A stretch of 64,000 nucleotides of DNA from Caprimulgus europaeus (Eukaryota > Chordata > Aves > Caprimulgiformes > Caprimulgidae), in assembly GCA_907165065.1 (NCBI GenBank), contig OU015541.1, positions 4,340,001 through 4,404,000 of the forward strand, given 5' to 3'. Each line of letters opens with the position of its first letter. Within the stretch, counting starts at the first letter, position 1. The position numbers and the translations under genes are program-made. This document shows, piece after piece, positions 27,047 to 40,080 of this stretch. The notes under the pieces were generated by a model. The model saw only the letters and a list, made by a program, of their open reading frames with translations. It ran no database searches and was not told the origin of the DNA.

Positions 27047-27481
27047 CAGCTCTTTATTGTCTTATTAGAAAGCATCCAGAAGGTCGTTACCTCCAGCACA
27101 CAGGGATCCATCTCCTGGATAGCAAGAGAGATGGCAACAGGCAGCTGTTCAGCAAGTCCTGGAAGAATTAGAGCTTGTAATCAACTTCTGGTCAATTTTT
27201 TTGTAGACACAGCCTGGATGCATGGGCTCTAAACCATAGTGCTGTATCAGTCTCAAACCCATTTGCTAAGTGACAGTATAACAAGATTTTTTTTATTTTA
27301 TTTTTTTTTTAAATGTGCAGTATTAGTTCAGTGGCTCCTGTCTTACACACCTACACTGTTTTCCTACAGAGGGAAACACCACAGCACAATCATCAAGGTA
27401 TGTTCTCAGCACAAGGCAGCTACCTAAAATAAAGCTTTCAATTAAAAAAAAAAAAAAAAAAAAAAAAAGAGTGCTTTATTG
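27047..27481 (+). pseudogene. possible processed retrocopy with poly(A) tail
   Basis: The block ends in AATAAA (27428-27433), ten bases, then 25 A (27444-27468), the layout of a reverse-transcribed polyadenylated RNA. The 13 bases after the tail (27469-27481, GAGTGCTTTATTG) match 27047-27059 (CAGCTCTTTATTG) at 10 of 13, which could be a degraded target-site duplication around a copy of about 400 bp. The body (27060-27443) holds a T-rich tract near 27280-27312 and no ORF I recognise, so the parent would be non-coding or a 3' UTR. Retrocopies are uncommon in birds because CR1 does not prime on poly(A). Confidence 0.35.
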
Positions 27482-30400
27482 GAAGCACAGGGCCTCTCCA
27501 AGACTAACAGTTTTCCTGCCCTCTGTACTATCCCTCCATAAATATCAATGCTTGATATTTCCTCTCTAGATGTTTAGCTATTTCACTGACTTCACTCAAA
27601 CTCATTAGCATTTCACCAGCTTTTCAGCAACACACATTCATCCTCAATTTAGGGGATTACCATCCACTAACTCTTCCCAGCATAATATTCTAAAAATCAA
27701 GTTGCACGAGCTTGGAAGCAGCACATTGTCCTGAACTGTACATGCAGAAACATTTTGTACTCATTCCATTGTCAGTAATTAAATTTGCTGTTCCCATCTG
27801 GGACACAACCTTCCCTGAGTATGCAACAGAATCTCTTTGCCTGATTGCACTGATAGATTGAGATGATGTTCTCCTCATTATTAAATACCTCAGATAACAA
27901 CAGAGAAAGAAAGGGACCATGGCCAATGAGGTCAAGTTTTCATACAATAGTATATTGCCTAAATAGAGATTTATACAATTACATCCTGGGATGCCCTTTT
28001 GTAGGTACATGCTACAGTGCAAGTAGTATTTTACAGATTCAGGGAAGGGAGGTTCACCAGCTGGTAAAATAAATACTGTAATTAATCAACTTTTCTATTT
28101 TACCAGTAAAAGGAACAAGGCTAGATAACCTGTTACAAAGATCCAATATAGTTCTGAATTTTTAAAGAGAGTCATTCAAATTTTTATTCCTTTTTTTTTT
28201 TTTTTTTTTAAGACCACAAATGTTCAGGTGAAGCTTTCATCAAACAGACCCTCACACAGAGAAACCTGGGACAGAGTTAAACTCACAGATGGACATTTCC
28301 AGACTTGTTTAACAGCAGCAGCAAGCAAGTTATTTGATGGTTGCCCCAAAGAGCCACATATTAATTTCCCCACAAAATGCCACAATGAGATACGGAAGCT
28401 TTATCATCTCTATATGGAAGAATTGCACAAAACCTCTGGAGGTCACATGTGTAATTTATAGACCTACGAAAACGGGATGCTCAGGGCAAGCACAAGATCC
28501 CCACACAGTAAGAGCCTGCGAGGAGGTAATAGCGTGTAACCGGGGATAGACACCACAATAAAGGGGGAACCCATTATACCAGATCTAAGCCATATTCCCA
28601 GAATGCAAATCAGAACACAAGTGGTAGATGATCCATGACACACACTCATTTTTCATGGGTTCACAGATAAGGAGCTATTGAGGCAGACAAAGCACAGCAA
28701 AAGAATTTATATTTTTGAGAGAAGAACTTCTGCTCTTGCACGTATTCCCAAGAGAGGCAAGGCATCTGAAACCAAGCAGCTCCTCCTTCCCCGCCTTTTT
28801 TGTTTGTTATTAAAGGTCATGTTTATAGGCACAATCACCAGTCAGCCACCTGAAGGGCTTGAGAAAACTTTATTGTAAATAAACTCAACCAAAAGGCTGG
28901 AAATTTTAATCCTGTTCCAAAGTTTGTCAGAGACTCCCATGGATTGCAATGGGCACTTGGGATCAATCCCTTTTCACACTGGTGAACAAACCAGGGACAA
29001 TACTTAAGTTATAGCCTCATGTTTAATTTCATTTGTTAAGTTTATTTACTATCAAATATTGGAATATATCAATGACATGACCACCCTGCTAAATCATCAT
29101 TGCCAAAGGCAATCTGCTCTACCTTTAGCAAGCACAGTGATTTATTTTCCTCAAAGGATGCAGCTTTTTTCAATTAAAAAGGGAACTCTTATGGGGGGGT
29201 GGGGAGGAATATCTAACAGCCAGAAAGCTGACTAGTTCATCTTTCCTCTTTCTGGCCCTCCCCCTGCCATATACCAGCCAAAGATTTATTCAGTCTCATT
29301 TAAAATAAAAAAAAAAAGTGTTTTGTCACCACTAATGATTTATGAGAACTACTCAGAAGACATGAATACAACTGGACTGATTTCCTCCAGAATCATCCCA
29401 ACTGCTAGAAAAAAGTCACAAGATTAACAGTGATTTTCAAGTCTGAAATGGTCTGCATGAAGTTTTTTGCTAAGGTTGGGCTCAGGCCACGCCAAGGGTA
29501 ACATACTATCACTAAAAATGTAGAACCTCTCTCAGTTTAAGGTTCTCATCTCACCACCTTTTAATATAATTATGCACAGACAGGTGTATGCCTGAATAAT
29601 TTGTGATATGCATTTTGACAGGATTTTTTAGGCAAACCAGCAGCTGAGAAACTTCAAACTACTTCTCTAATTCACATGAGCAAGGGAATTTTCACTCCAC
29701 AGTACATCTAATGATATTGAAAGGTATTACAGGCCAACATGAGCACTGTGAACATCTTGAGGGGAAATGAGACTTATATGTGCCACAGAGGAGACCAGAA
29801 TGATGCAATTGCCTTTTTTTTAATGAATGGTCCATCTCTTAACAACTAAGACTTGTCTTATATGATTTATGCCTGTTGATCTGTGATTAACTGCCACCAC
29901 CATGGCAAGATTTACTGCAAATATGTATTATAATTGGAAGTAAATTGACTGCTTATAATAAAAAAACCCTGAAAAATCTGTAATAGTGAGTATGGTATAA
30001 ACTATTTCCCCAGAGCTTTTGGGAACAATATGCATTTGTCTCATCAATCACAGAATTGCACTTTGATGTCAATCAATCACCACATTAATGGGCTACTCCA
30101 TTTTCCCCTGTAAAGACATATTTACTTTCTAGAGATGCTTATAGAAAGCAGCAATCAGCAGTCACCTCTCAGAAGGTGCTTTGCCTTGAAGAATTGAGAA
30201 AGTCAATATTTATCTAACAAGCATTAAAAAAAAAAAATCAGAGGTAAATGTCCTCTTTAGTAGGGAGAAGGAACAACAAGCAGCTGGTTTGATGACTTGG
30301 CTCACACTGCCACATCCCTCGTGCAGAAAGACTTCAATCCAGAGCACCATTACTTCAATCCAGTGTTTGCACAAGCTCATGTGCATCAGAAACCATCTCA

Positions 30401-33400
30401 ATCTGCTCAAGACAGAATAGTTTTGTGTTCCCATTTTTTGCATCTGTTTATCTTTACAGTCAACTTTGCTTCAGGTACTAGGTTCATACTGTATGGCCTC
30501 TCAGTAAATCTCCCGAGTGTTAGATGTTTAAAATACTTACACACCAAAGAAGTATAAAACAGGCTTATGTGAGCAAATGGTAGAAAGCCTAATTACCTTA
30601 AAAAGCCAAGACAGCTATTTATAATTACCAGTAAATACATACACAGTGTGTAACTGACAACTCTTTATGTAGCAGAAATCAAAATGCAGTGCCAACAGCT
30701 GAACATCTAGAATAAATAAAGAGACTTTATGCAGTTCATACAGAAGCACCTCAGGACACACATTTGTATATAAATGCAAAATGTGTTGTTTTACCATTAT
30801 TTTCATTCTTCTCTGCAGACAAGACCTCTTACATAAAAGACAAAGAGTGGATACTAAGGGGGGGTGAAAACTGAGATGAGACGACTGCTAATATACAAAC
30901 ACAACAAATCTCCAAAGAAAATCACAATAGCAGATAGGAAATCAACAACAATAACACCTGTCTGAAGGCAGCCCTAGAGCAGCTTTAGTCTGTGTCTTCA
31001 AAAGTGACACAGGTCCCACACAACTATTCACTTTCCAATTCAAAAAAGCCTGAAGAGTTACAATACAGCAACAGCTCCTCATCACACCCCACCTGTGCCT
31101 TACCCCTGAGACACAGACCACCTTCCCAGAGCAAAGCAAGTTTTTACACGCTTCATAACAGTGGAAGAAGCAGCAGAATGGTCACATCTGCAATATCATC
31201 TGGTTGGCATCGATGCTCTTGCATTAAATGCTGCTTTAGGGAAGAATACACCCATCCTAGCATTGCCCACACACCTGAAAGTGCATGATCTTCACCAAAA
31301 GAACAGCATGGGCTTTTGCAAGTTACTTCAAAAACCAGTAGTTTGCACATGGCACACCAGGACCAGTTAAAACTGAGTTTTAGGTGCCACATCCCTGCGA
31401 GGAAAGGCAAAGCTACGTGCCAGGCACCGAGTGCTTCCTCACAGAAAACAGACATCTACAAACACATGGAAGAGGCAGCAACATGCTGAGCACTTTGCTA
31501 TTAAGAAACAACAAGGAAATAGGCAAAAAAACAGAATTCTGATTGTCTTAGGGGTGACCTCACCTGCTTGGGAGTCGGGGCCTCTGCCAGGCACCCAGAC
31601 TGGTTCCTCAGCTCACCACAGCAAGCACCAGCTCCCAGCAGCCACTGGTCTCCTTAAAAAGGGGTCACCACAGATGCAATCAATTAAGGAGGAGCCACCT
31701 TCTAATCACACAGCTGTCCCAAATCTCTGAGACGATGGTAGTTCCAGGTGTGTCTCAACACTCAACCTCAGGACAGAGGTTTACTGCTCCTCCCTACCCC
31801 CTCCAAACTTGGCAGGGGTTACATCAGCCCCTTCTCAGCTGCAGATCCTTCTGCCCTGATGACTAGAGAGGATGCTGGGAGCAATCAGGATCTAGAAATC
31901 TAAGGAATTTTAGGGTTAACTAAAAACTTGCTTGAGGAGGGAGAGGTGCTTCCCATAATTTTGGAATTCATGCTATTAAATCCTCCCCTCTAGTTTACTG
32001 AGCCACTTAACCATTACATGCCAGAAGGCCAGAACCACTTCAAATGCTTAGAGAAACTGTATATTTTAACCTTTTAATAACAAGTTCTTATAGTATAGAA
32101 ATATGAAACTTGGCTTAATTTGGAGGAATAGAAAGCTCATTCACATGGGAAGCATCAGTATCTTGTTGTAATGGGCTTCTAATTAAGCAGACAGTGCACA
32201 GTGCTTGGTCCCATAAAGTAAATGCTGTCAATGTTTCCCCTACTATGGCCCCCACCCTACGAAGCAAAATAGAATCACAAAAACACTGAAAAAACAACAA
32301 CTTGATTGAATTTTCAGATTTATGAACCGTTAAACAGACCCCAAAGCTGTTATATGCCAGTAGATGGCAATATTCAGGTATAGTAAAAATGTATTATTAG
32401 CAAATGCAAAATTTGAAATTAGAAATATATAACCAAAAAAAAAAATATCCATTCAAAGACTGAAACTGCTCAGAAGTTATTCACAGTTACTCAAGTTTGG
32501 TTTTACAAAAGAGAAAAAGAGGATAAAGAATGTCTTATTAACTTGGTTTTAGTTTCCATCCTAAGAGTTTAGATTTTTAAAAATTATTTCAATTTAAAGA
32601 GCAGCATGGAGACAAACATTAACCTGAAAATATAATTTTTTTTCTGAACAAGTGAAATATTTGAGGTTTTCACTAAATTCATGTTTCTGGTTCTCTTAAG
32701 ACACCCTCTCACAGCCATAAGCATGGTCAGTTTTACTTGAGCAGATGTGGCCTTCAGCCCACATTTGGGTACCCCACCTTAGGGAAGAGGAGATGGAGGA
32801 CTGCACTAAGGGAAATTAGAGAAGCTTGAACTGTGTACTCAGATTTACTTGTTTAAAATTCAACTGCATCTCCATCTCATAACATGTGGTCAATGCATCA
32901 TACATGTGCAAAAGAGTACACTGGTATAAGTTTAATGTCAGTTCTTCAGAAAAACTGCACTTGAATTTCTATTTACTGTTGGCTCTTGATTTTTAAGACC
33001 TCAGGACATCATGAAATGTGATCACACTTATAACAGCAGAAAAAACCCAGTAACACTTCCAATACCCACGCTGATCCTAGCTCAATGTGCAACCATAGGA
33101 GTGCTGGTTACACATATGCCACTCTCCTGTGCCCATTTTTAAAAGAACACTCTACAACATACCCAATTTTTAAATTAAAAATATTTCTAAGACGTAAATT
33201 AAAAAATAAATATTGCTTATATTATCAAATTTAAACACAAACACTTGCATGAGATTTATTCCAAGACAACTCCTCCTATATTCACACAAAAAATACTGAT
33301 TCTACTCACTCAAGCCTGATTTTTTTACTTTTATTTTTTCATATTTCTCTTCTACTTAAAGCAGTCCCATTTTATTCAGACATGGAACTCCACTCTCGTT

Positions 33401-34555
33401 CAGGAACATTACTTCTCTCTTATATTCTTACAGGTGAGATCAGAATCAAGCCTAATACAATGCTAATGTGGCTCTTTGGCACACCCTTATTGACCATCTG
33501 GTCTGACAGTCTATTTGGTTAACTCTGGAAATGTTGAATGACCTCCAAAATTGTATCTGTAAAAGAAGTTCCAAATTCGCTGCCTGTGATCTTCTTAAGA
33601 AAAAAAAAATCTAGACATAGCCCAGACACAAAACCCCTCCAACCTACTGCCAGAACTCTCCAAAGGAAACTGTCAGCCTCCAGAGAACAGAACTGGGACA
33701 GTTTATCACTTTTCAAGAGAATGACAGAAATGGAAGCTAAAACAAAATCCACAACAGCTGGAGCAATTTTCTTGGAATTAAAATTAAAAAGCCTGACAGT
33801 ATCATAAAAATAAAAGATTTCAGAAAGAATGGTGCAAAGGCTGTTATTAAAGTAAGGTTTATGAAGTTTGAGAATAATTACAGATAATGTGTATTTATTA
33901 CTCCTATAGGATCAATCTGTGGCACAGATTTTCTTATCTGAAGCCAAACATACAGATACTTATAACTGTAGTTATCTTTGCTCTCAACTCCCACTCATCT
34001 CCCTAGTGACACTTTTACTGTTTCCATTTGTGATATATCAATATTCTTCATTTTATTTATTTCAGTTTTCTTTTTTTAAGAGAAAAAAAAGGAACCTTAT
34101 TTTCATCTTTGATAACAACCCCCACATTTCTGAAAGGATCTAAATCCAAGGAGTAAAAAGCCTGTGTCCAGATTGTCATACTGGGCTACTGATGTAATGG
34201 CTGATCCTTTTTAAGATCAGAGAAAACCCTAAAGTTAAAGAAATACCTCCAAGTACTCAATATATCCAACAGTCTGAGGAACGAGGAGATTGTGGTCTCT
34301 TTTGAGGACACCTATCCCAGCACATAGCAGGGCAAATGAAGACCTCTGAAGCTGAAATACGTCACTGGGCACAGCATACACCTATGAGGAAGGTTATAGC
34401 TAGATTTCAATTTATTGAAGTCAGAGGATCAGCTCCAGACAAAAGAAAGAGTGCTCCCACTGATGGCTCCAAGACCCACACCCAGCAGCAGGTGTGGTTC
34501 AAAAGGTTCTGTACCCATACAGCCCCCAGCTCACAGGGACAGTCAGCCGTGCTCC
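27482..34555. other. CDH4: unique intronic sequence, no gene seen
   Basis: Long unique stretch. It holds 19 T at 28191-28209, short G runs near 29192 and 30859, and an AT-rich region at 29880-30120 with a PBX/HOX-like ATCAATCA (30072-30079). No recognisable repeat or exon. Frames of about 100 codons at 27690-28022 (minus), 31153-31455 (minus) and 31431-31730 (plus) look like chance. Confidence 0.5.
28191..28209. repeat. poly(T) tract, 19 T
   Basis: A run of 19 T. The minus-strand sequence before this A run shows no AATAAA, so a retrocopy tail is not supported. Confidence 0.85.
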
Positions 34556-34670
34556 TCACAGAATCACCTCCGTTACAAAAGACCTTTAGGATCATCGAGT
34601 CCAATCATTAACCTAACACTGACAAGTCCCTGACTAATGACATATGAAAAAGTTTCTAGGCACAAATATG
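34556..34670 (-). mobile_element. CR1 LINE 3'-end fragment, CR1-J-like
   Basis: The plus strand reads CACAGAATCACC, then AAAGACCTTTAGGATCATCG, then CCAATCATTAACCTAACACT and GACAAGTCC. This is the reverse complement of the 3' end of a CR1 subfamily with the ACCATTAACCTAACACTG signature. The rest, to about 34670, is diverged. It lies on the same strand as CDH4 transcription. Confidence 0.82.
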
Positions 34671-35648
34671 AAATATAACAGAATGCACTAACTATCCCCT
34701 TGGCCAAAGTACATCAAAGTCAAAATTCACTTTTCTTTCTTGCATTCTCCATGTGTCTTGAGTGACCCAGTCGTGCTTGTTTCCATTAAAAAGCATGACA
34801 GAGGTGGGGAGGGGGGAACAGTATTTTGGTTTTGAAAGTTATAAATGGCAGCATTCCTACACACTGGTCCTGCTTTGCAAACACACCTGAAAACAGATCA
34901 AATACCCAAGCAGACAAACCTCACTGTTTTCTTTTGCCAAGGAGAGCATCTTAATTTCCTATGACAAAAGTTAACACAACCTCCCCAAACGAGTTAAGAA
35001 ATTTCACTACTGAACCACTTCTTTTTTTATCATTATATGATTATCACAGTTCACTTGATCGTAACACACCATTTGAATGTGTCCAGGCTGTCTCCAAGTC
35101 TTGTACCAATTATCCTGCAGCACTACACCTTTTCAACATTGCCAGGAGAAACATCACCACCTTAAATACCCTCATTCATTCAGAAAATATCCTTATCTCC
35201 ACATCTTATAGTGGCACCTCGGATCATTAGAGCTGAATAATTAAAGAGAAAGAAATCCATTATGGTTTGAAACTCTGAAAATTTAAACCAGCAAAGAATT
35301 TGACCCAGAGCTTAACTAGCAGATCCCACAGTGCTGTCCCCAGCCCCGTGAAACCCTGCCCGGTGGCACTGCTGCCAGCACTCCTGCTCTCCACGTAAAT
35401 ACAGCCAGCACAACATCTAGATATTACATAGAAATCTGTCCTTTACATAGAAAAAAAAAAAAGTCAGTATTCTTGTATACCATCAAATAATCAAATGTTC
35501 AGTCTTTTCAATATATATGCCTCAAAATATAGGGCTGTTCTGAAAAACACTGACATATATTTTATTTTGCTTCTCTAAATCTGACCAGCAATGGTCAAAT
35601 CTTTCATGGAAAATACAAAGAAAAAAAAAAGCCCACAATGAAGAAGGG

Positions 35649-35665
35649 AAAAAAAAAAAAAAAAA
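35649..35665. repeat. poly(A) tract, 17 A
   Basis: A run of 17 A after AAGAAGGG, with a shorter A run close by at about 35622-35631. No polyadenylation signal is seen. Confidence 0.8.
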
Positions 35666-37148
35666 GTCCTTTTCTACTTCTGAAAAACTTTTAGAAGAAT
35701 TATTCTTGAGGAATTAATGGAAAGAAACTATTTTTTATACACAGTATTAAAGTGATTAAAAGCTTGTTCATCACTTTGCTTAGTTTAATTTTAGAAAGGC
35801 CTACTTGCAGATTCTTTGAAATGCATAATTAATTGATAGCAGCGTGGCTACATCAGTACAGAAGTGAACGATAGATGTGAAGTGGTTTTTCCACCAAAAA
35901 AAATACAACCAGTACAGGGTACAGTTACAATATCTCATTCACTCCGCCCTCCAATGAAGCTGTTTGATCTGCACAGCTGATTGCACAATCATCCATAAAT
36001 ATCACTTGCATTAAAATTCTGACTGGTTTGCAACTCATTTCGACATGTGCAAGATTTTTTTTTTTTTGTCAATTGGATCTGACAGAAAAATTAAAATAAT
36101 CCTCTTTTACCTCTGCATTATCCTTTAAGTACTTAAGTTTTAATTATATCTCAAGTCTACCTGAAGACATTTTGGGCAACTTCCAATAATGTGCATAAGC
36201 AGTTGAATACAGTGTAAAAGTGCATGTAATTTCCAAGTCCCCAGTTGTTAATGAAATCCCAAACATTCAGATTTTAATTGAACTAGATAAAGATTAAGAA
36301 GCTTAGCAGCAGCTGGCATTGCGAATTAGTTCTCAGCAGATTTTTATGTTGTACTCTAAATCATTGCTTTTGTAATCTTCCTAAATTGTCCTTTATCTTG
36401 CTAATGCAGATATGATTCTCAGAAAGCATTAGGCTTCCACTGTTCCCATTGCCTGTAAAATCTTGAACTGTAAAATCTTAATAGTCTTTTTTTAATAAGT
36501 ATTATGATCTATATGTATAATATGCATTCAATAAAATCTTACTGTAATTAGAAGAAAAGTTTTTAGGTTTGTTTTGGTTTTTTTTATGTGACCTGTTTTA
36601 CAGATTAGATTTATTAAATAGCATAAACTGTTGGAGCTGCTTTAAAACCTATTTCAAGCTGTCTGGCATCAGATGAAAAAACAGTGCTAGACCCAGCGCT
36701 TGGGGCTTGGCTCTCCAGGAGGTTCATTAGGAAGTTTCCTTCTCCTTCTGGTTCAGAGAGCTCAGCATAAACACAGCTACACTGCTTAAACGCCTGACAA
36801 TGTATAATCAGCAGTGATCAAGTAATATTTTGCTTGCCAAGACTTTCCAAGACTCAGAGAAAGTATTCAGATTATTGCCTGTGTTAATCCATTGTTCCCA
36901 CTCTGTCTTCTCCCTCCCTCCACCTGAAGCTCGATGCTGTGAAGAACACTGCACACACACGTTCCTTCTGCAGGACCCAGGCTATAAACTCTGGAGCAAA
37001 GGTCTGCATTTGAAATAACCGTGACAAATGCTCTCTCAGGACTTGTTCATGCATTATAATAGCTCTTAAGAGAGTTAAGGTGCAATTATTACTTGCACAG
37101 TAAAATGGGTTATATTTATGCATCTCAGTTGAGGATGTACTTTTCTAT

Positions 37149-37409
37149 TCACAGTAATATAAATAAAATGGTGAGTAAAAAAAGAAACAAGATAAAGACT
37201 ACTACTACCATCATCAAAAAAGCAAGACACACTTCAGTCCATTTTTCTCCCTCATAAAAAATTCTAGTTATTTTCCCAGCTAAATGGTATTGGTCTTTCA
37301 TGTCTGTTGGTAAATGACCAACAAATGCACTGAAGAAGAAAATTATAAAGAGATAATACAGCCAACTGGCATTAAAGTTTTGAACAGAATGGAATTTTAA
37401 CAGTAACAC
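37149..37409 (-). other. unassigned 86-codon ORF with two hydrophobic segments
   Basis: ATG start, same strand as CDH4. Residues about 16-31 (WLYYLFIIFFFSAFVG) and about 61-86 are strongly hydrophobic and flank a charged middle (GHLPTDMKDQYHL...GEKWTEV). This resembles a small two-pass membrane protein, but I recognise no family. A purine-rich plus strand near its 3' end automatically yields a hydrophobic tail, so chance is the likelier explanation. Confidence 0.12.
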
Positions 37410-37533
37410 TAAGGTCTTTTAATATCAAAAATCTTGGCTGCCCTAATTTTTTTCCTAATAAAGGAAATGTTTGGCAGGATAACAAAAAACAATGTCAGGA
37501 GAGAAGAAATATCTTCACCTGCATGTCTTGAAC

Positions 37534-37550
37534 TTTTTTTTTTTTTTTTT
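37534..37550. repeat. poly(T) tract, 17 T
   Basis: A run of 17 T between GAAC and AATTAAAAGC. No polyadenylation signal is present on the complementary strand. Confidence 0.8.
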
Positions 37551-38467
37551 AATTAAAAGCATGGTGCTATCCAGACTTAACTGATGGCATTTCAGTGCAT
37601 TCTGCTGCCCAGTTCTTCCCAACTGCATTTTTCCTCTTTACCTCATGTTTTGACCTACGAGGTAGCATTGACACCTGCTGCCAAAGAGTCAGTATGCTCC
37701 AGTGCAGAGACAGCTGCACTTCAGTGATGTGTGAAGCCATCATTAGTCTATACCTCTCTTCAAAGAATTATGTTTGGTTCAGCAAGCTTTGAGATCTTTG
37801 AATGAAAGATGCTCTAAGTAGTGCTAAGCAATTTTCCTCTCCCTCAAAGTAAAATGAAGCTGCTAGCTTTTCATGTCTCTTTAGGCCCCTTATTACTTGC
37901 CATTTCCCCTTTGCAATCTTCTCATTCCAAACACTGACATTCTGGCAGCCCAGCTATTTATCAGAAACTATTACCTAAGTTTGAGATTGGGAATTTTTTG
38001 CTAGGTATTTCTCCAAGCAAGTATTTTGCTACCTAAACTTCAGCAAACTTACAAGTAGATTCAGCAACACAACTCTACTTACCTTTTTTTTTTTTCCCCA
38101 CAAACCAAGGAGTTAACTTTGCAAAGTTGACTTCTCATTTGAGCCATTTTCTGAAGCACAACTCCAGTTTTAAGAGTGACTTAGGTAGTTTAGCCTCAAT
38201 TTTCTGAGCATTTTATAAAAGCTAGACAAATTTTTTTCCTATTATTAAATAACACATTCCTTGGATGTTCCAAGCTCACATAGGGTTTTTAGTTGCCTGC
38301 TGCTGATTACAAGGTGCCCTAAATAGAGCATTCATTGAAAAGCTTGTTAAGAATTATGTCCTTCAAATTACTCCCGTAAGAGTAATGGAACTCAGCTTTT
38401 ACATTGCTCCCTAGGCTGGAGGGTTTCTCTTCCTTCAAGATAACCTGTAAATAAGAACTTAGATCCA

Positions 38468-38483
38468 TTTTTTTTTTTTTTTT
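38468..38483. repeat. poly(T) tract, 16 T
   Basis: A run of 16 T followed by AATACAAAATAAATT. A simple homopolymer. Confidence 0.8.
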
Positions 38484-40020
38484 AATACAAAATAAATTAT
38501 GCAAAAGCAATTTTGTTATGGAATTTATTTGGAACATACTCAGTTCCAACCCTGAGAGTTAATTATTCCTCCTGTAGCCTTATCCTCAAGTTTCTTCAAA
38601 ATTTACCAATGTACTGTCAGAACAAGAGTAGCAAAATTGGAAATAAATAAATTAGAATAAAAATGGAACATTTAATTTTTCTAAGAGTACAAAAAGGCAT
38701 GCACAAGAGCAACCATTCAACAAAATATTTGTCTTATTGCCTGAAAATAAGCAGGGTGGGAACAGCAAACAAATTGTAATTATTCGGACTCCTGTTAAAC
38801 AGACTAGTGAGCCTCATAATTAGTAGCATAATCACTTTAAGACAAATATACTAAATAAAATAATGGCTCTTCAGCACTGCTCCACATAATAATGCTAGCA
38901 ATTTATGCTTTATTAATTAGTTTGTTGCTTTATCAAAACTTTGATTCCTGAACCTCTGAAATCTACAATCTCCATTGACCGGAGGATTCATTCTTGATTC
39001 AGGAGACATGCAAGAGCAGAAAAGAACTTCCATTGAGTTCTCACACAGCTTTAAGACCTGCTTGTGGGGATGTTGATTGTACAGGACAATTGATCAATAA
39101 AATTCATGCATTTCAATCCCTTCCTTCTAACACACCCCCCCACTAGCCCTAATTGATTTCTTTGCTGGCTCATGACCAGCCCAGATGCTCACTGACTTGA
39201 GAATGACTGACCTGCACTAAAAGGTGTTGTGGCCATGTCCAGTGGATAAAAGTGTTTGAAAACACCTAGGTAAGTTATATTTTCTGACATATAACACAGA
39301 TGTTATTACTTCTATGACTCAAATCATAAGGCAAAGAATGTTTCATCAACTGACTACCTGACTTATTGGAATTACCCATTCAAGTGCCACTTGCAAATAT
39401 TAAATGTTTTCCACAAAATTCCACATATAGGTGTGCCAATGTGTTGTCTTCCATGAAAAAGAAGAAAAAAGGAGTAAGGACATCCAAGACATGGACAAGG
39501 AATGCCTGCAGCAGCTACAGAGGGAGATCAGACAGGAGCCCAGGCAGCAAGAACAGGCTGAAGCAGAGAAGCTGCCATGTTAATCACCAACACACAAACC
39601 AGCGGAGATACACCAGGATCAAAACTCATCACGTACCAGGGTCACTTCAGAGAACAGAAAAAAGGTCCAGTAATGATCTCACACTGAAGGTCCATAACCC
39701 CATTTACTAATGAAAATTATTTTATTCAAAGAGCTCTCATAAGCCTAAGTAGAAATCACAGGTTTCAGTGAGTCTCCACAGAGAAGGAGAAAATTACATT
39801 TTAAAATGCTGCATAAATTTGAAGGATTTATAAGCAATAGAGGGGCCCTTAATGTGGGGTCTCATATGCCCAGAGGCCATATCACATGATAACAGGGACT
39901 TGCAGAACTGGACTCTGGAAAAGGCTCAGTATCATCCAGAACAGAACTTCTCATGGAAGAGCTGGTTATTACAGCCTTGGATTTACATGAGAGTTTTTAG
40001 CAGTGTACATGCCTTTTTCA

Positions 40021-40080
40021 TAGTACCACAGAACAGCCCAGGTTGGAAAGGACCTCAAAAGATCATCTAGTCCCTCCTCA
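40021..40080 (-). mobile_element. CR1 LINE 3'-end remnant
   Basis: The plus strand reads ACCACAGAACAGCCCAGGTT, GGAAAGGACCTC and AGATCATCTAGTCC. This is the reverse complement of the CR1 3' terminus next to the octamer repeats. About 60 bp remain. Same strand as CDH4. Confidence 0.88.

Larger units (their letters stand above)
34671..40020. other. CDH4: unique intronic sequence with candidate conserved stretches
   Basis: Contains several homopolymers (A17 at 35649-35665, T17 at 37534-37550, T16 at 38468-38483). Repeat-free AT-rich stretches at 35820-36540 and 38800-39000 look like non-coding conserved elements by eye. A minus-strand ORF at 37149-37409 has two hydrophobic segments. No recognised gene. 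Confidence 0.45.

Noticed and set aside
27690-28022. 110-codon minus-strand ORF with a hydrophobic patch
   Set aside because: No family recognised. The upstream context shows no splice site and the composition is unremarkable.
35622-35665. A-rich runs considered as a retrocopy tail
   Set aside because: No AATAAA at the right distance and no flanking duplication seen.
39366-39710. 114-codon basic (Lys/Arg-rich) ORF
   Set aside because: Composition follows from a purine-rich strand (AAG/AGA/CAG runs). No domain visible.
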